Part shown: in pieces, positions 35,368-44,326 of the stretch
Numbering within the stretch: the stretch's first letter is position 1
Layout: the number at the start of each line of letters is the position of its first letter
Assembly (NCBI RefSeq): GCF_000718305.1
Contig: NZ_JOFQ01000003.1
Coordinates: forward strand, 448,527-512,526
Direction of reading: 5' to 3'
From: Streptomyces niger
GTDB lineage: Bacteria > Actinomycetota > Actinomycetes > Streptomycetales > Streptomycetaceae
DNA: 64,000 nt
Translations under genes and position numbers: made by a program
Notes under the pieces: model-generated
Database searches by the model: none
What the model was told of the DNA's origin: nothing
The model's input: the letters and a program-made list of their open reading frames with translations, nothing else

Positions 35368-36533
35368 GAGCGTGCCTCCTTCGGCAGGCCGAGGACGCGC
35401 TCGGCGATGACGTTGCGCTGGATCTCGTTGGACCCGGCGTAGATCGTGTCGGCGCGGGAGAAGAGGAACAGCCGCTGCCAGTCGGTGAGGTCGTACGGTT
35501 CCCCGGCGGCCAGCATGCCGTCGGCGCCGCAGACGGCCATGGCGAGTTCGCCGAGCTCGCGGTGCCAGGTGGCCCAGAAGATCTTGCCGATGGAGGCCTC
35601 CGGACCCGGCGCCCCTGCCGCGACCCCGTCGAGCATCCGCAGGGCGTTGCAGCGGATCGTCTCCAGGCCGGTCCAGGCACGGGCGATCCGGTCGCGGATC
35701 AGCGGGTCGGCGGCGGCGCCGTTGGCCTTGGCCAGTTCGGTGACGGCGGTCAGTTCGCGGCGGAAGCCGACCTGCTGGCCGAGGGTGGAGACGCCCCGCT
35801 CGAAGCCGAGGGTGGCCATGGCGACGCGCCAGCCGTCCCCGGGTGCGCCGACGATGTGAGCCGCGTCCGTGCGCGCCTCGTCGAAGAACACCTCGTTGAA
35901 CTCGGAGGTGCCGGTGAGCTGGGTGATGGGTCGGATCTCCACGCCCGGCTGGTCGAGCGGGACCAGCAGGTACGACAGTCCGTGGTGGCGGGTCGAGCCG
36001 GGTTCGGTGCGGGCGACGACGAAGCACCAGTCGGACTCGTGCGCGAGCGAGGTCCAGGTCTTCTGCCCGGTGATCACCCAGTCCCCGCCGTCGTCCCGCA
36101 CGGCCTTGGTGCGGACGCCCGCCAGGTCCGAGCCGGCGTCGGGTTCGCTGTAGCCCTGGCACCACAGTTCCTCGACGGCGACGATCCTCGGGAGGAAGCG
36201 GTCCCGCTGCGCCGGCGTGCCGAAGGCGATGAGGGTGGGGCCGAGCAGCTGCTCGCCGATGTGGTTGACGCGCGCGGGCGCGTCGGCGAGGGCGTATTCC
36301 TCGTGGAAGGCGATCTGCTGGGCGAGGGACGCGCCGCGCCCTCCGTACTCCTCCGGCCAGCCGACGCAGGTCCAGCCCTCGGCCGCCATCCGCCGTTCCC
36401 AGGCGAGGCGTTCGGCGAAGGCCTCGTGTTCCCTCCCCGGGCCGCCGCGGCCGCGCAGGTCCGCGAACTCGCCGCTGAGCCGGGCCCGTAGCCAGGAGCG
36501 GACCTCCTTGCGGAACTCCTCGACGCTGCTCAT
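35364..36533 (-). CDS. fadE30: FadE30-type acyl-CoA dehydrogenase acting on the HIP side chain
   Basis: 389 residues; ATG at 36533, 46 bases from the divergent hydratase gene, with a KstR2-like box in between. ACAD fold: GWPEEYGGRGASLAQQIAFH, YSEPDAGSDLAGVRTKAV, WVITGQKTWTSLAHESDWCF and the C-terminal TIYAGSNEIQRNVIAERVLG. FadE30 of M. tuberculosis dehydrogenates 5-OH-HIP-CoA in the first beta-oxidation of the propionate side chain. First gene of the operon fadE30-ipdF-kstR2-fadA6. Confidence 0.92.
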   Translation of the reverse strand: MSSVEEFRKEVRSWLRARLSGEFADLRGRGGPGREHEAFAERLAWERRMAAEGWTCVGWPEEYGGRGASLAQQIAFHEEYALADAPARVNHIGEQLLGPTLIAFGTPAQRDRFLPRIVAVEELWCQGYSEPDAGSDLAGVRTKAVRDDGGDWVITGQKTWTSLAHESDWCFVVARTEPGSTRHHGLSYLLVPLDQPGVEIRPITQLTGTSEFNEVFFDEARTDAAHIVGAPGDGWRVAMATLGFERGVSTLGQQVGFRRELTAVTELAKANGAAADPLIRDRIARAWTGLETIRCNALRMLDGVAAGAPGPEASIGKIFWATWHRELGELAMAVCGADGMLAAGEPYDLTDWQRLFLFSRADTIYAGSNEIQRNVIAERVLGLPKEARS

Positions 36534-36549
36534 GCCGCTACGTTAACCT

Positions 36550-36563
36550 ACCAAACACTTGTT
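36550..36563. promoter_or_regulatory. KstR2-like operator between fadE30 and the hydratase-fadE31 operon
   Basis: ACCAAACACTTGTT matches AnCAAGnnCTTGnT with a single mismatch and resembles the box at 27927-27940. The 46-base divergent gap forces both promoters to overlap this site, so one repressor dimer could silence both operons. Confidence 0.8.
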
Positions 36564-36579
36564 AGGGAAGGAGTGGCGG

Positions 36580-37431
36580 ATGCCCGCTGAGCCCGACGAC
36601 GCGCCCGTGCGCTACGCACGGCAGGGACCGGTCGCGACGGTCACCATGAACCGGCCCGATTACCGCAACGCACAGAATTCCGCGATGACTTACGCGCTGG
36701 ACCGCGCCTTCTACCGCGCGGCCGACGACGACGAGGTGAAGGCCGTCGTCCTCGCGGGCGCCGGCGAGCACTTCTCCGCAGGGCACGACATCGGCACCCC
36801 CGAGCGCGACGCGCACCTGCCATTCGACCGCAAGGCCGGCCTGTGGTGGGACCACAGCGACAAGGCGGGCACGGAGAGCCGCTTCGCGCGCGAGTCCGAG
36901 GTGTACCTCGGGATGTGCCGCCGCTGGCGCGAACTGCCCAAGCCGGTCATCGCGAGCGTGCAGGGCGCCTGCGTGGCGGGCGGGTTGATGCTCGCCTGGG
37001 TCTGCGACCTGATCGTGGCCTCCGAGGACGCCTTCTTCGCCGATCCCGTGGTCCGTATGGGCATACCGGGCGTGGAGTACTTCGCCCACCCCTGGGTGAT
37101 GCCGCCCCGCATCGCCAAGGAGTTCCTCTACACCGGAGACCGGATGAGCGCCCGGCGGGCGTACGAGATCGGCATGGTCAACCGGGTCGTGCCACGCGAG
37201 GAACTCGCTGACCGGACAACGGAGTTGGCCCAACGAGTCGCCGAGATGCCGCGCATGGGGCTCGCCCTCACCAAGCGTGCGGTCAACCAGGCCGAGGACC
37301 TCCAGGGCCTGCACACCGGCCTCGACTCCGTCTTCGGCCTGCACCACCTCGCGCACGCGCACAACGCCGAGACCGCACGGGACTCCCTCGGCGGCATGGA
37401 CATCCGGGGCATGAAGGAGGCGTCCTCCTGA
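36580..37431 (+). CDS. Enoyl-CoA hydratase of the HIP cluster
   Basis: 283 residues from the ATG at 36580, with GGGAAGGAG upstream; a TTG further up lies inside the KstR2 box and is less likely. Crotonase fold: VATVTMNRPDYRNAQNSAMT, VVLAGAGEHFSAGHDIGTPE, IASVQGACVAGGLMLAWVCD and MGIPGVEYFAHPW. It carries the ~20-residue insertion after GHDIGTPERDAHLP found in a group of actinobacterial EchA proteins. It heads the operon and would hydrate the enoyl-CoA made by the FadE enzymes. The M. tuberculosis cluster starts directly with fadD3 here, so this gene is an addition. The stop overlaps fadE31 (TGATG). Confidence 0.87.
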   Translation: MPAEPDDAPVRYARQGPVATVTMNRPDYRNAQNSAMTYALDRAFYRAADDDEVKAVVLAGAGEHFSAGHDIGTPERDAHLPFDRKAGLWWDHSDKAGTESRFARESEVYLGMCRRWRELPKPVIASVQGACVAGGLMLAWVCDLIVASEDAFFADPVVRMGIPGVEYFAHPWVMPPRIAKEFLYTGDRMSARRAYEIGMVNRVVPREELADRTTELAQRVAEMPRMGLALTKRAVNQAEDLQGLHTGLDSVFGLHHLAHAHNAETARDSLGGMDIRGMKEASS

Positions 37432-38609
37432 TGAACCTGGACCTCTCCCCCGCGGACGAGGAGTTCCGGGCCGAGGCCCGCGCCTGGCTCGCCGCGCACG
37501 TGCCCCGCGTTCCGCTGCCCTCCCTGGAGACGGCGGAGGGCTTCGCGGCCCACCGGGAATGGGAGCGCGTACTCGCCGACGCCCGCTGGTCGGTGGTCTC
37601 CTGGCCCGAGGAGTACGGCGGCCGGGGCGAGTCCCTGCTGCGCTGGCTGCTCTTCGAGGAGGAGTACTACGCCGCCGGGGCGCCCGGCCGGGTCACCCAG
37701 AACGGCATCAACCTGCTGGCCCCGACGCTCTTCGAACACGGCACCCCGGAACAGCTGGCCCGCGTCCTGCCCGCCATGGCGAGCGGCGCGACCATCTGGG
37801 CCCAGGCGTGGTCCGAGCCGGAGGCCGGGTCGGACCTGGCCTCCCTGCGCTCCACGGCGGTACGCACCGACGGGGGATGGCTGCTCAGCGGGCAGAAGAC
37901 CTGGTCCTCCCGGGCCGCCTTCGCCGACCGGGCCTTCGGCCTCTTCCGCAGCGATCCCGCCGGCGCCGCCGAGGGCAAGCCGCACCGGGGACTGACGTAT
38001 GTGATGTTCCCGCTGGACGCGCCCGGGGTGACCGTGCGCCCCATCGGCCGGCTCGACGGCAAGCCCGCCTTCGCCGAACTCTTCCTGGACGAGGTGTTCG
38101 TCCCGGACGCCGACGTCATCGGGGAGCCCGGGCAGGGCTGGCGGGTGGCGATGAGCACGGCGGGCAACGAGCGCGGGCTGACGCTGCGCAGCCCGGGACG
38201 CTTCCTCGCCGCGGCCGACCGGCTGGTGGCGCTGTGGCGCGAGCGGGCCGACCCCACCGACACCGCGCTCCGCGACCGGGTGGCCGACGCGGTGATCGGC
38301 GCCCGCGCGTACCAGCTCTTCACGTACCGAAACGCGTCCCGCATCGCGGAGGGCGGGGAGCTGGGGGCCGAGTCCAGCCTGAACAAGGTCTTCTGGTCCG
38401 AGTACGACATCGCGCTGCACGAGACGGCGCTCGACCTGCTGGGGCCGGAAGGCGAGCTGGCGGACACGGCCGGGGACGCGCCCGCGCACGGCGGCTGGGC
38501 CGAGGGCTACACCTTCGCCCTCGCCGGACCGGTCTACGCGGGCACCAACGAGATCCAGCGCGACATCATCGCCGAGCGGCTGCTCGGTCTGCCGAAAGGA
38601 CGCCGGTGA
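37431..38609 (+). CDS. fadE31: FadE31-type acyl-CoA dehydrogenase
   Basis: 392 residues; TGATG overlap with the hydratase gene. ACAD motifs: WPEEYGGRGESLLRWLLFEE, QAWSEPEAGSDLASLRSTAV, WLLSGQKTWSSRAAFADRAF and PVYAGTNEIQRDIIAERLLG. The length is that of FadE31. Steroid-degrading actinobacteria use alpha2beta2 acyl-CoA dehydrogenases built from a full and a degenerate subunit; fadE31, fadE32 and fadE33 in a row are consistent with that. It lies in the same order as M. tuberculosis Rv3562. Confidence 0.9.
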   Translation: MNLDLSPADEEFRAEARAWLAAHVPRVPLPSLETAEGFAAHREWERVLADARWSVVSWPEEYGGRGESLLRWLLFEEEYYAAGAPGRVTQNGINLLAPTLFEHGTPEQLARVLPAMASGATIWAQAWSEPEAGSDLASLRSTAVRTDGGWLLSGQKTWSSRAAFADRAFGLFRSDPAGAAEGKPHRGLTYVMFPLDAPGVTVRPIGRLDGKPAFAELFLDEVFVPDADVIGEPGQGWRVAMSTAGNERGLTLRSPGRFLAAADRLVALWRERADPTDTALRDRVADAVIGARAYQLFTYRNASRIAEGGELGAESSLNKVFWSEYDIALHETALDLLGPEGELADTAGDAPAHGGWAEGYTFALAGPVYAGTNEIQRDIIAERLLGLPKGRR

Positions 38610-39613
38610 TGCGGTTCCTGCTCGATGCCGAACAACGGGAGTTCGCCCGCTCCCTGGACGCGCTGCTCGCGGCGGCCGGCACGCCCGCTGTGGTCCGGGC
38701 CTGGTCGGCCGGGGACACCGGGCCCGGCCGCGCGCTGTGGTCCCGGCTCGCCGACGCCGGTGTCTTCGCCCTGGCCGTGCCGGAGAAGTACGAAGGCGTG
38801 GGCCCGCTGCCGGTCGAACTGGCCGTTGCATTCCGCGAGTTGGGGCGGCATGCGGTGCCGGGGCCGGTCGTGGAGACGGTCGCGGCGGCGGCCTTCCTGG
38901 ACCGGCTGGGGGACGACGCGGCCGCGGCCGCGCTGCTGCCCGGCATCGCCACCGGCCGGACCGTCGCCTCGTTCTGCCTGCTCTCCCCCGCCCCCGGCAT
39001 CGAAGGAAGCCCGTACGCACTGGACGCCGACGCCGCCGACCTGGTCCTCGCCGTGCGGGACGACTGCGTACGGCAGACCGCCTCGGCCGGGCCCGTGCAG
39101 CCGTCCGCCGACCCGGCACGGAGGCTGGCCAGGCCGGTCGGCGGAGACGTGCTGGCGCGGGGCCCTGAGGTGCGGGCCGCCGCCGCGTACGCCGCCGACG
39201 TCGCTGCGCTGGCCACCGCGGCGCAGGCGCTGGGCCTGGCCCGCACGCTGCTGGCGCGCACGGTCGAGTACGTCCGGCAGCGGACTCAGTTCGGGGTGCC
39301 CGTCGGGTCGTTCCAGGCGGTGAAGCACCGGCTGGCGGACACCCTCATCGGCGTGGAGTTCGCCGAGCCGCTGCTGTACGCGGCGGCACTGGGGCTGGCG
39401 GCCGACGATCCCGCCGAGGTGCCGGCGGCGAAGGCCGCGGCAGGCGAGGCGGCGTACGCGGCGGCCCGCACCGCACTCCAGCTGCACGGCGCCCTCGGCT
39501 ACACCGACGAGCTGGACCTGTCCCTCTGGATCCGCAAGGCACGCGCGTTGCGGTCGGCCTGGGGCACGCCGGCCGCCTGCCGCGCCCGCGTGCTGGAAGG
39601 GGCCGGCGCATGA
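38609..39613 (+). CDS. fadE32: FadE32-type acyl-CoA dehydrogenase subunit
   Basis: 334 residues; TGATG overlap with fadE31. It is shorter than a full ACAD, with a weak middle domain (no standard FAD-site GSD or WxxS pattern). It retains LARTLLARTVEYVRQRTQFG, VPVGSFQAVKHRLADTLIGV and a LQLHGALGYTDELDLSLWIR C-terminus. This is the pattern of the second subunit of heteromeric alpha2beta2 steroid ACADs. Probable partner: FadE31 or FadE33. Confidence 0.88.
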   Translation: MRFLLDAEQREFARSLDALLAAAGTPAVVRAWSAGDTGPGRALWSRLADAGVFALAVPEKYEGVGPLPVELAVAFRELGRHAVPGPVVETVAAAAFLDRLGDDAAAAALLPGIATGRTVASFCLLSPAPGIEGSPYALDADAADLVLAVRDDCVRQTASAGPVQPSADPARRLARPVGGDVLARGPEVRAAAAYAADVAALATAAQALGLARTLLARTVEYVRQRTQFGVPVGSFQAVKHRLADTLIGVEFAEPLLYAAALGLAADDPAEVPAAKAAAGEAAYAAARTALQLHGALGYTDELDLSLWIRKARALRSAWGTPAACRARVLEGAGA

Positions 39614-40773
39614 GCGAACTGTCGCTGACGGAGGAGCAGGAGGAACTGCGGGCCGCGGTACGGGCGTTGCTCACGCACCACGAGGGCGCTGCGGCCTGGC
39701 GGCCGCTGACGGAGCAGATCGGTGTCGCGGGGCTCGCCGTCCCCGAGGAGTACGGCGGCGCGGGGTACGGCGCATGCGAAGTGCACGTGGTGATGGCGGA
39801 GTTGGGGCGGGCGCTGAGTCCCGTGCCGCTCCTCGGGTCCGCTGTGCTGACGGTGGAGGCGCTGCTGGCCTCCGGCGACCGGTCGGCCTGCAAGGAACTG
39901 CTGCCGGGGCTGGCCGAGGGGCGGACCGTCGGGGCGCTGGCCTGGGCCGAGCGGGGCGCGTGGGACCCGGCGGCGGTCAGCGCGGAGGCAGTGCCGGGCT
40001 CCGGCGGAACGTGGCAGCTCACCGGCGTCAAAGAGTACGTGCTGGACGGGGCGGCGGCCGATGTGCTGCTGGTGGCGGCCCGTACCGTTGCCGGGGTGTC
40101 GCTGTTCCAGGTGGCGGTGGACGACGCGGGCGTGCGGCGCGTGCCCTCCGTGACGATGGATCAGACACGGCCGCTCGCAACGGTGGTGTGCGACGGGGCA
40201 CAGGGGCGGCTGATCGGCGCCGAGGGCGACGGCGAGCGGGTCCTGTCGCACGTGCGGGACGTGGCCTGTACGGCGCTGGCCGCCGAGCAGGTGGGCGCGG
40301 CCGAACGCTGTCTGGAGCTGACCGTCGCGCACGCCAGGGACCGCGTGCAGTTCGGCCGCCCCATCGGTTCGTTCCAGGCGGTCAAGCACCGGCTGGCCGA
40401 CGCGTACGTCCTGGTGGAGTCGGCCCGGTCGGCCGCGCTGGGCGCGGCGTGCGCGGCGGCGGCCGATACGGAGGGGCTGTCCTGGGCGGCGGCCGTCGCC
40501 AAGGCGGTCTGCTCCGAGGCGTTCTCGGCGGTGGCGGGCGAGATGATCCAGCTGCACGGCGGCATCGGCATCACCTGGGAGCACACGGCACACCGCTACT
40601 TCAAGCGCGCGCACGGCAGCGCGCAGCTCTTCGGCCCGCCGGAGCAGCACCGGGCCCGCCTGGCCGCCGAACTGGGGCTGGGAAGCGGCCGGCCGGCTTC
40701 TTCCACCGGATCGGCCGGCTTCTCCCACTGGGCGGGACTCGGCGGTGGCCGGCGCCGGCGGGGCGGTGTGTGA
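39610..40773 (+). CDS. fadE33: FadE33-type acyl-CoA dehydrogenase subunit
   Basis: 387 residues; ATGA overlap with fadE32. ACAD features: GVAGLAVPEEYGGAGYGACE, QFGRPIGSFQAVKHRLADAY, and MIQLHGGIGITWEHTAHRYF near the end, in which the Glu of TWEH is characteristic of this branch. The last ~35 residues are a Gly/Arg/Ser-rich tail. With FadE32 it probably forms a heteromeric dehydrogenase for a ring-opened CoA ester. Followed by a 54-base gap, then fadD3. Confidence 0.88.
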   Translation: MSELSLTEEQEELRAAVRALLTHHEGAAAWRPLTEQIGVAGLAVPEEYGGAGYGACEVHVVMAELGRALSPVPLLGSAVLTVEALLASGDRSACKELLPGLAEGRTVGALAWAERGAWDPAAVSAEAVPGSGGTWQLTGVKEYVLDGAAADVLLVAARTVAGVSLFQVAVDDAGVRRVPSVTMDQTRPLATVVCDGAQGRLIGAEGDGERVLSHVRDVACTALAAEQVGAAERCLELTVAHARDRVQFGRPIGSFQAVKHRLADAYVLVESARSAALGAACAAAADTEGLSWAAAVAKAVCSEAFSAVAGEMIQLHGGIGITWEHTAHRYFKRAHGSAQLFGPPEQHRARLAAELGLGSGRPASSTGSAGFSHWAGLGGGRRRRGGV

Positions 40774-40827
40774 TGGCCCGCACGACGGCGGCGGACGCCG
40801 CGGTAAGCGGCGGCGGAACGGGAGGGC

Positions 40828-42495
40828 GTGAGCGTGGTCGAGGTCGAGACGGACAACCCCCGAGGGCAGCGGCCGGACCCGAGGCCGGCCGGCACTGTCG
40901 CGCGGCTGGTGGACTGTGCGGCGGACGCGTTCGGCGCGGCCGAGGCGCTGGCCGACGGCGAGGTGCGGTGGAGCTTCACGCGGCTGCGGGACGAGGTGCA
41001 CGCGGCTGCGCGGGCCGCGGTCGCCCACGGTGTGCTGCCCGGCGAGCGGGTGGCCGTCTGGGCGCCGAACAGCCGGCAGTGGATCGTGGCGGCGCTCGGT
41101 GCGGTCGCGGCCGGGGCCGTGCTGGTGCCGGTGAACACCCGTTACAAGGCGGCCGAGGCCGCCGACATCATCCGGCGCAGCGGTGCCCGGCTGCTCTTCA
41201 CCGAGCGGGGCTTCCTCGGTACGGACTACGTGGCGATGCTGCACGGCTCCGGTGCGGACCTCCGCGGGCTGCGGCACACCGTCGTGCTGCGCGAGGGGGC
41301 CGGGGCCACCGCTCCGGCCTACGGGGCGGTGGCCTGGGACGCCTACCTCGCGGCGGGCGCCGCCGTACCGGACGCCGAACGGGCGGCGCGCGCCGCCGCC
41401 GTACGCCCGGAGGACCTCTCCGACATCCTCTACACCTCCGGCACGACGGGCCGGCCCAAGGGCGTGATGACCACGCACGGGCAGACCCTCGGGGTCTACG
41501 AGAGCTGGTCCCGCACCGTGACCCTGCGCCCCGGCGACCGCTATCTGCTGGTCAACCCCTTCTTCCACACCATGGGGTACAAGGCGGGCGTCCTCGCCTG
41601 CCTGTTGCGGGGCGTGACGATGCTGCCCGAGCCGGTCTTCGACACCGGGCGCGTCCTGGACCGGATGGCGGCGGAGCGGGTGAGCGTGCTGCTCGGCCCG
41701 CCGACCGTCTTCCACGGCCTCGTACGGCACCCGGAGCGCGGCCGGTACGACCTGTCGGCGCTCCGCCTCGCCGGTACCGGCGCGGCCATGATCCCCACCA
41801 CGCTGATCGAGGAGATCCGCCGCGAGTTGGGGGCGACGGACGTGTTCACCGCGTACGGACTCAGCGAGTCGACCGGGGTGGTGTCGATCTGCCCCTTGGA
41901 CGCCGACGCCGCGACGGTCGCGCGGACCGTGGGCGTCGCGCTGCCCGGCACCGAGCTGCGGATCGTCGGTCCCGACGGGCGTGTCCTGCCGGCCGGCGAG
42001 CCCGGCGAGGTGGTCACCCGCGGCTTCCATGTCATGGCCGGCTACCTCGACGCCCCCGAGGCCACCGCCCGTGCCGTCGACGCCGACGGCTGGCTGCACA
42101 CCGGCGACGTCGGCGTGCTGGACGCACGCGGCTACCTGACCCTCACCGACCGGCTGAAGGACATGTACGTCGTCGGGGGCTTCAACGTCTACCCGGCGGA
42201 GGTGGAACAGGCCCTCGGCGCTCATCCGGGGATCGCCGAGGTGGCCGTCGTCGGGGCGCCGGACGAGCGGCTGGGCGAGGTCGGCGTCGCCTTCGTCGTC
42301 CCCGATCCCGCACTGCCGCCGCCCACCCCGGAGGCGCTCACGGCCTGGGCCCGCGAGCGGCTGGCCAACTTCAAGGTGCCGCGCCGCTTCCACCTCGTAC
42401 CCGGGCTGCCGCGCAACGCGAGCGGCAAGGTCCTGAAGACCGAACTGCGCCGGGCGGCCCGGGACGGGCCGCGGGACGAGCCCGGTTCCGGCTGA
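40828..42495 (+). CDS. fadD3: FadD3-type HIP-CoA synthetase
   Basis: 555 residues from GTG 40828 (GGGAGGGC upstream). Adenylating acyl-CoA synthetase with all core motifs: P-loop ILYTSGTTGRPKGVMTTHGQ, TAYGLSESTG, GWLHTGDVGVLDARGYLTLT with DRLKDMYVVGGFNVYPAEVE, and the catalytic Lys in NASGKVLKTELRR. FadD3 is known to load HIP onto CoA, making both the substrate of the pathway and the ligand of KstR2. In M. tuberculosis fadD3 is first in this operon; here it is last. ~25 N-terminal residues longer than usual. Confidence 0.92.
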   Translation: MSVVEVETDNPRGQRPDPRPAGTVARLVDCAADAFGAAEALADGEVRWSFTRLRDEVHAAARAAVAHGVLPGERVAVWAPNSRQWIVAALGAVAAGAVLVPVNTRYKAAEAADIIRRSGARLLFTERGFLGTDYVAMLHGSGADLRGLRHTVVLREGAGATAPAYGAVAWDAYLAAGAAVPDAERAARAAAVRPEDLSDILYTSGTTGRPKGVMTTHGQTLGVYESWSRTVTLRPGDRYLLVNPFFHTMGYKAGVLACLLRGVTMLPEPVFDTGRVLDRMAAERVSVLLGPPTVFHGLVRHPERGRYDLSALRLAGTGAAMIPTTLIEEIRRELGATDVFTAYGLSESTGVVSICPLDADAATVARTVGVALPGTELRIVGPDGRVLPAGEPGEVVTRGFHVMAGYLDAPEATARAVDADGWLHTGDVGVLDARGYLTLTDRLKDMYVVGGFNVYPAEVEQALGAHPGIAEVAVVGAPDERLGEVGVAFVVPDPALPPPTPEALTAWARERLANFKVPRRFHLVPGLPRNASGKVLKTELRRAARDGPRDEPGSG

Positions 42496-42525
42496 CGCAC
42501 CGCCGCTCACCTGCGGCATCGGTCC

Positions 42526-42541
42526 TATACTCGCGCCCGTG
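42526..42541 (+). promoter_or_regulatory. -10 box giving a leaderless padR mRNA
   Basis: TATACT at 42526-42531 ends 7 bases before the GTG start at 42539 and no ribosome site is present, so transcription probably begins at the start codon. The -35 region is poor. Confidence 0.5.
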
Positions 42542-43183
42542 ACCGAGTCCACCACACCCTTCGACCCCGCCGGACTGCCGCCCACCAGCTGGGCGGTGCT
42601 GGGGCTGCTCTCCTTCGGGGAAGAGCTGTCCGGCTACGACCTGAAGAAGTGGGCCGACGCGAGCCTGCACTTCTTCTACTGGAGCCCGTCGGCCAGCCAG
42701 GTCTACGGCGAGCTCAAGCGCCTGGAGAAGCACGGTTACGTCACGTCGCGGACGGTCTCCCAGGACGACGGCGTGCGTGGCAAGCGCATGTACAGCATCA
42801 CCCCGAGCGGCAAGGAGGCCGCCGCCCGGTGGGTGAGCGAGGCTCCGGTGGAGCCGCCCGTCCTCAAGCACGGCGTGATGCTGCGGCTGTGGCTCGGCCA
42901 CATGACGGAGCCCGAGCAGCTGCGGGACATCCTCGAACAGCACCGTGCGTACGCCGAGAAGATGACGCACCGGGCCCGCGCCACGGCCGAGGGCTCGGCC
43001 AAGGAGCCGTCCTGGGCGTACACCGAGCTGGTCCTGCGGTGGTCGGAGAAGTACTACGAAGCGGAGCGGGAGTTCGCCGAGTCGGCGCTGCGCGACCTCG
43101 ACGAGGTGGCGGCGACGGTACGCGCGGCCGAGGAGCCCGCTTCCGCGTCCGGGCCGCGCAGGCGCGGGAAGAAAGCCGACTGA
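42539..43183 (+). CDS. PadR-family transcriptional regulator
   Basis: 214 residues; GTG start. PadR winged helix at ~15-90: WAVLGLLSFGEELSGYDLKK, FFYWSPSASQVYGELKRLEK, HGYVTSRTVSQDDGVRGKRM and YSITPSGKEAAARWV. The C-terminal half is a long helical dimerisation domain (Vir-like). It lies just upstream of an esterase gene whose promoter carries an inverted repeat also found before the LLM monooxygenase operon 21 kb away, which makes PadR the first candidate for the regulator of both. Ends in an Arg/Lys-rich tail. Confidence 0.88.
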   Translation: MTESTTPFDPAGLPPTSWAVLGLLSFGEELSGYDLKKWADASLHFFYWSPSASQVYGELKRLEKHGYVTSRTVSQDDGVRGKRMYSITPSGKEAAARWVSEAPVEPPVLKHGVMLRLWLGHMTEPEQLRDILEQHRAYAEKMTHRARATAEGSAKEPSWAYTELVLRWSEKYYEAEREFAESALRDLDEVAATVRAAEEPASASGPRRRGKKAD

Positions 43184-43235
43184 CGCCTGCCGAAGGGGCG
43201 CTGGCCACGGTACGGCGCGGCTCGCTCCGGAAGCA

Positions 43236-43274
43236 TTGACATTTCGATCAGGCGTACTTCTCATCGAAACACTG
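43236..43274 (+). promoter_or_regulatory. Esterase promoter with PadR-candidate operator
   Basis: TTGACA (43236-43241), 17-base gap, TCTCAT (43259-43264). Overlapping it is TTTCGAT (43242-43248), 14-base gap, ATCGAAA (43263-43269), a perfect inverted repeat. From 43243 it matches the LLM-operon promoter at 24 of 32 positions. Confidence 0.7.
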
Positions 43275-43311
43275 CTTCCGGCTCGACCGCGACGACGAGG
43301 TGAGGGCGCAC

Positions 43312-44256
43312 GTGCCGTTGGATCCCGTGGCCAAGGCAATCATCGACCTGTCCGAGGCCCACTTCCCGCGCCTGGGCACCGAGGTGTTCGACGCGACGGA
43401 AGCACGCCGCATCCTCGCGGCCCAGCCGGCCCGTTCGGCACCGCCCACCCCGGTCGCTCGCGTCGAGGACCGGCGGCTGCCCGGCCCGGCCGGCGCCCCC
43501 GAGGTCCCGGTGCGGCTGTACCGGCCGCGGACGTCGGGCGGCGCGCCCCTGCCGGTGGTGGTGTTCTGCCACGGCGGCGGCTTCGTGATCTGCGACCTGG
43601 ACTCGCACGACGGGATGTGCCGGGAGATGGCCAACGCGACGGGTGCTCTCGTCGTCTCCGTGGACTACCGGCGGGCGCCGGAGCACCGGTTCCCCGCGGC
43701 GGCCGAGGACGCCTACGCGGTGCTGTGCTGGACCGCCGCGCACGCCGCCGGCCTGGGCGGCGATCCCGCGCGCCTGGCCGTGGCCGGCGACAGCGCGGGC
43801 GGCAACCTCGCCGCGGTGCTCCCGCTGATGGCCCGGGACCGCGGCGGCCCGATGCCCGTCTTCCAACTGCTGATCTACCCGATGCTCGACCCCGCCCGGA
43901 ACACCCCGTCCTACCGGGACAACGCGCGCGGCTACTTCGTCACCGCCGATCACCTGCGCTGGTACTGGGAGCAGTACCTGGGCGACCGGTCCGGCGCCCA
44001 CCCCTACGCCTCGCCGCTCGCCGCGCCCGACCTCTCCGGCCTGCCGCCGGCCCACGTGCTCACCGCCGAGTACGACCCGCTGCGCGACGAGGGCGAGACC
44101 TACGCGCTACGCCTGCGGGAGTCCGGCGTCCCGGTGGACGTCCGGCGCTACGACGGGGTCTTCCACGGGTTCTTCGGCATGGCGGGCCAACTCCGCGCCG
44201 CGGCCGAGGCGAACGACGCGGCGTACTCGGCGCTGCGTGCAGCACTGCACCGCTGA
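43312..44256 (+). CDS. HSL-family (family IV) alpha/beta-hydrolase esterase
   Basis: 314 residues from GTG 43312, which has GAGGTGAGGG 6 bases upstream; a GTG at 43300 is the alternative. Catalytic features: oxyanion motif VVVFCHGGGFVICDLDSHDG, nucleophile in AVAGDSAGGNLAAVL, Asp in LTAEYDPLRDEGE and His in DGVFHGFFGMAG. Cytoplasmic. It would hydrolyse carboxyl esters or lactones. The promoter motif shared with the LLM monooxygenase operon suggests that it removes the ester made by a Baeyer-Villiger reaction. Confidence 0.9.
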   Translation: MPLDPVAKAIIDLSEAHFPRLGTEVFDATEARRILAAQPARSAPPTPVARVEDRRLPGPAGAPEVPVRLYRPRTSGGAPLPVVVFCHGGGFVICDLDSHDGMCREMANATGALVVSVDYRRAPEHRFPAAAEDAYAVLCWTAAHAAGLGGDPARLAVAGDSAGGNLAAVLPLMARDRGGPMPVFQLLIYPMLDPARNTPSYRDNARGYFVTADHLRWYWEQYLGDRSGAHPYASPLAAPDLSGLPPAHVLTAEYDPLRDEGETYALRLRESGVPVDVRRYDGVFHGFFGMAGQLRAAAEANDAAYSALRAALHR

Positions 44257-44311
44257 CCGCACCGCACCACTGACCGCGCTGCATCCCTGACCGCACCGCA
44301 CCGCTGACCGC
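44253..44311. repeat. 17-base tandem repeat at the esterase 3' end
   Basis: Units at 44253, 44270 and 44287 (first: CTGACCGCACCGCACCA) plus a partial fourth from 44304. The esterase stop codon lies within the first unit. Copies 1 and 3 differ at one base. Confidence 0.85.
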
Positions 44312-44326
44312 CCGGCCGCCGGAGCG

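Noticed and set aside
40773..40827. ATG at 40773 right after fadE33 as an alternative fadD3 start
   Set aside because: It is in a different frame from fadD3 and gives a Gly/Arg-rich shadow product; GTG 40828 has a good ribosome site.
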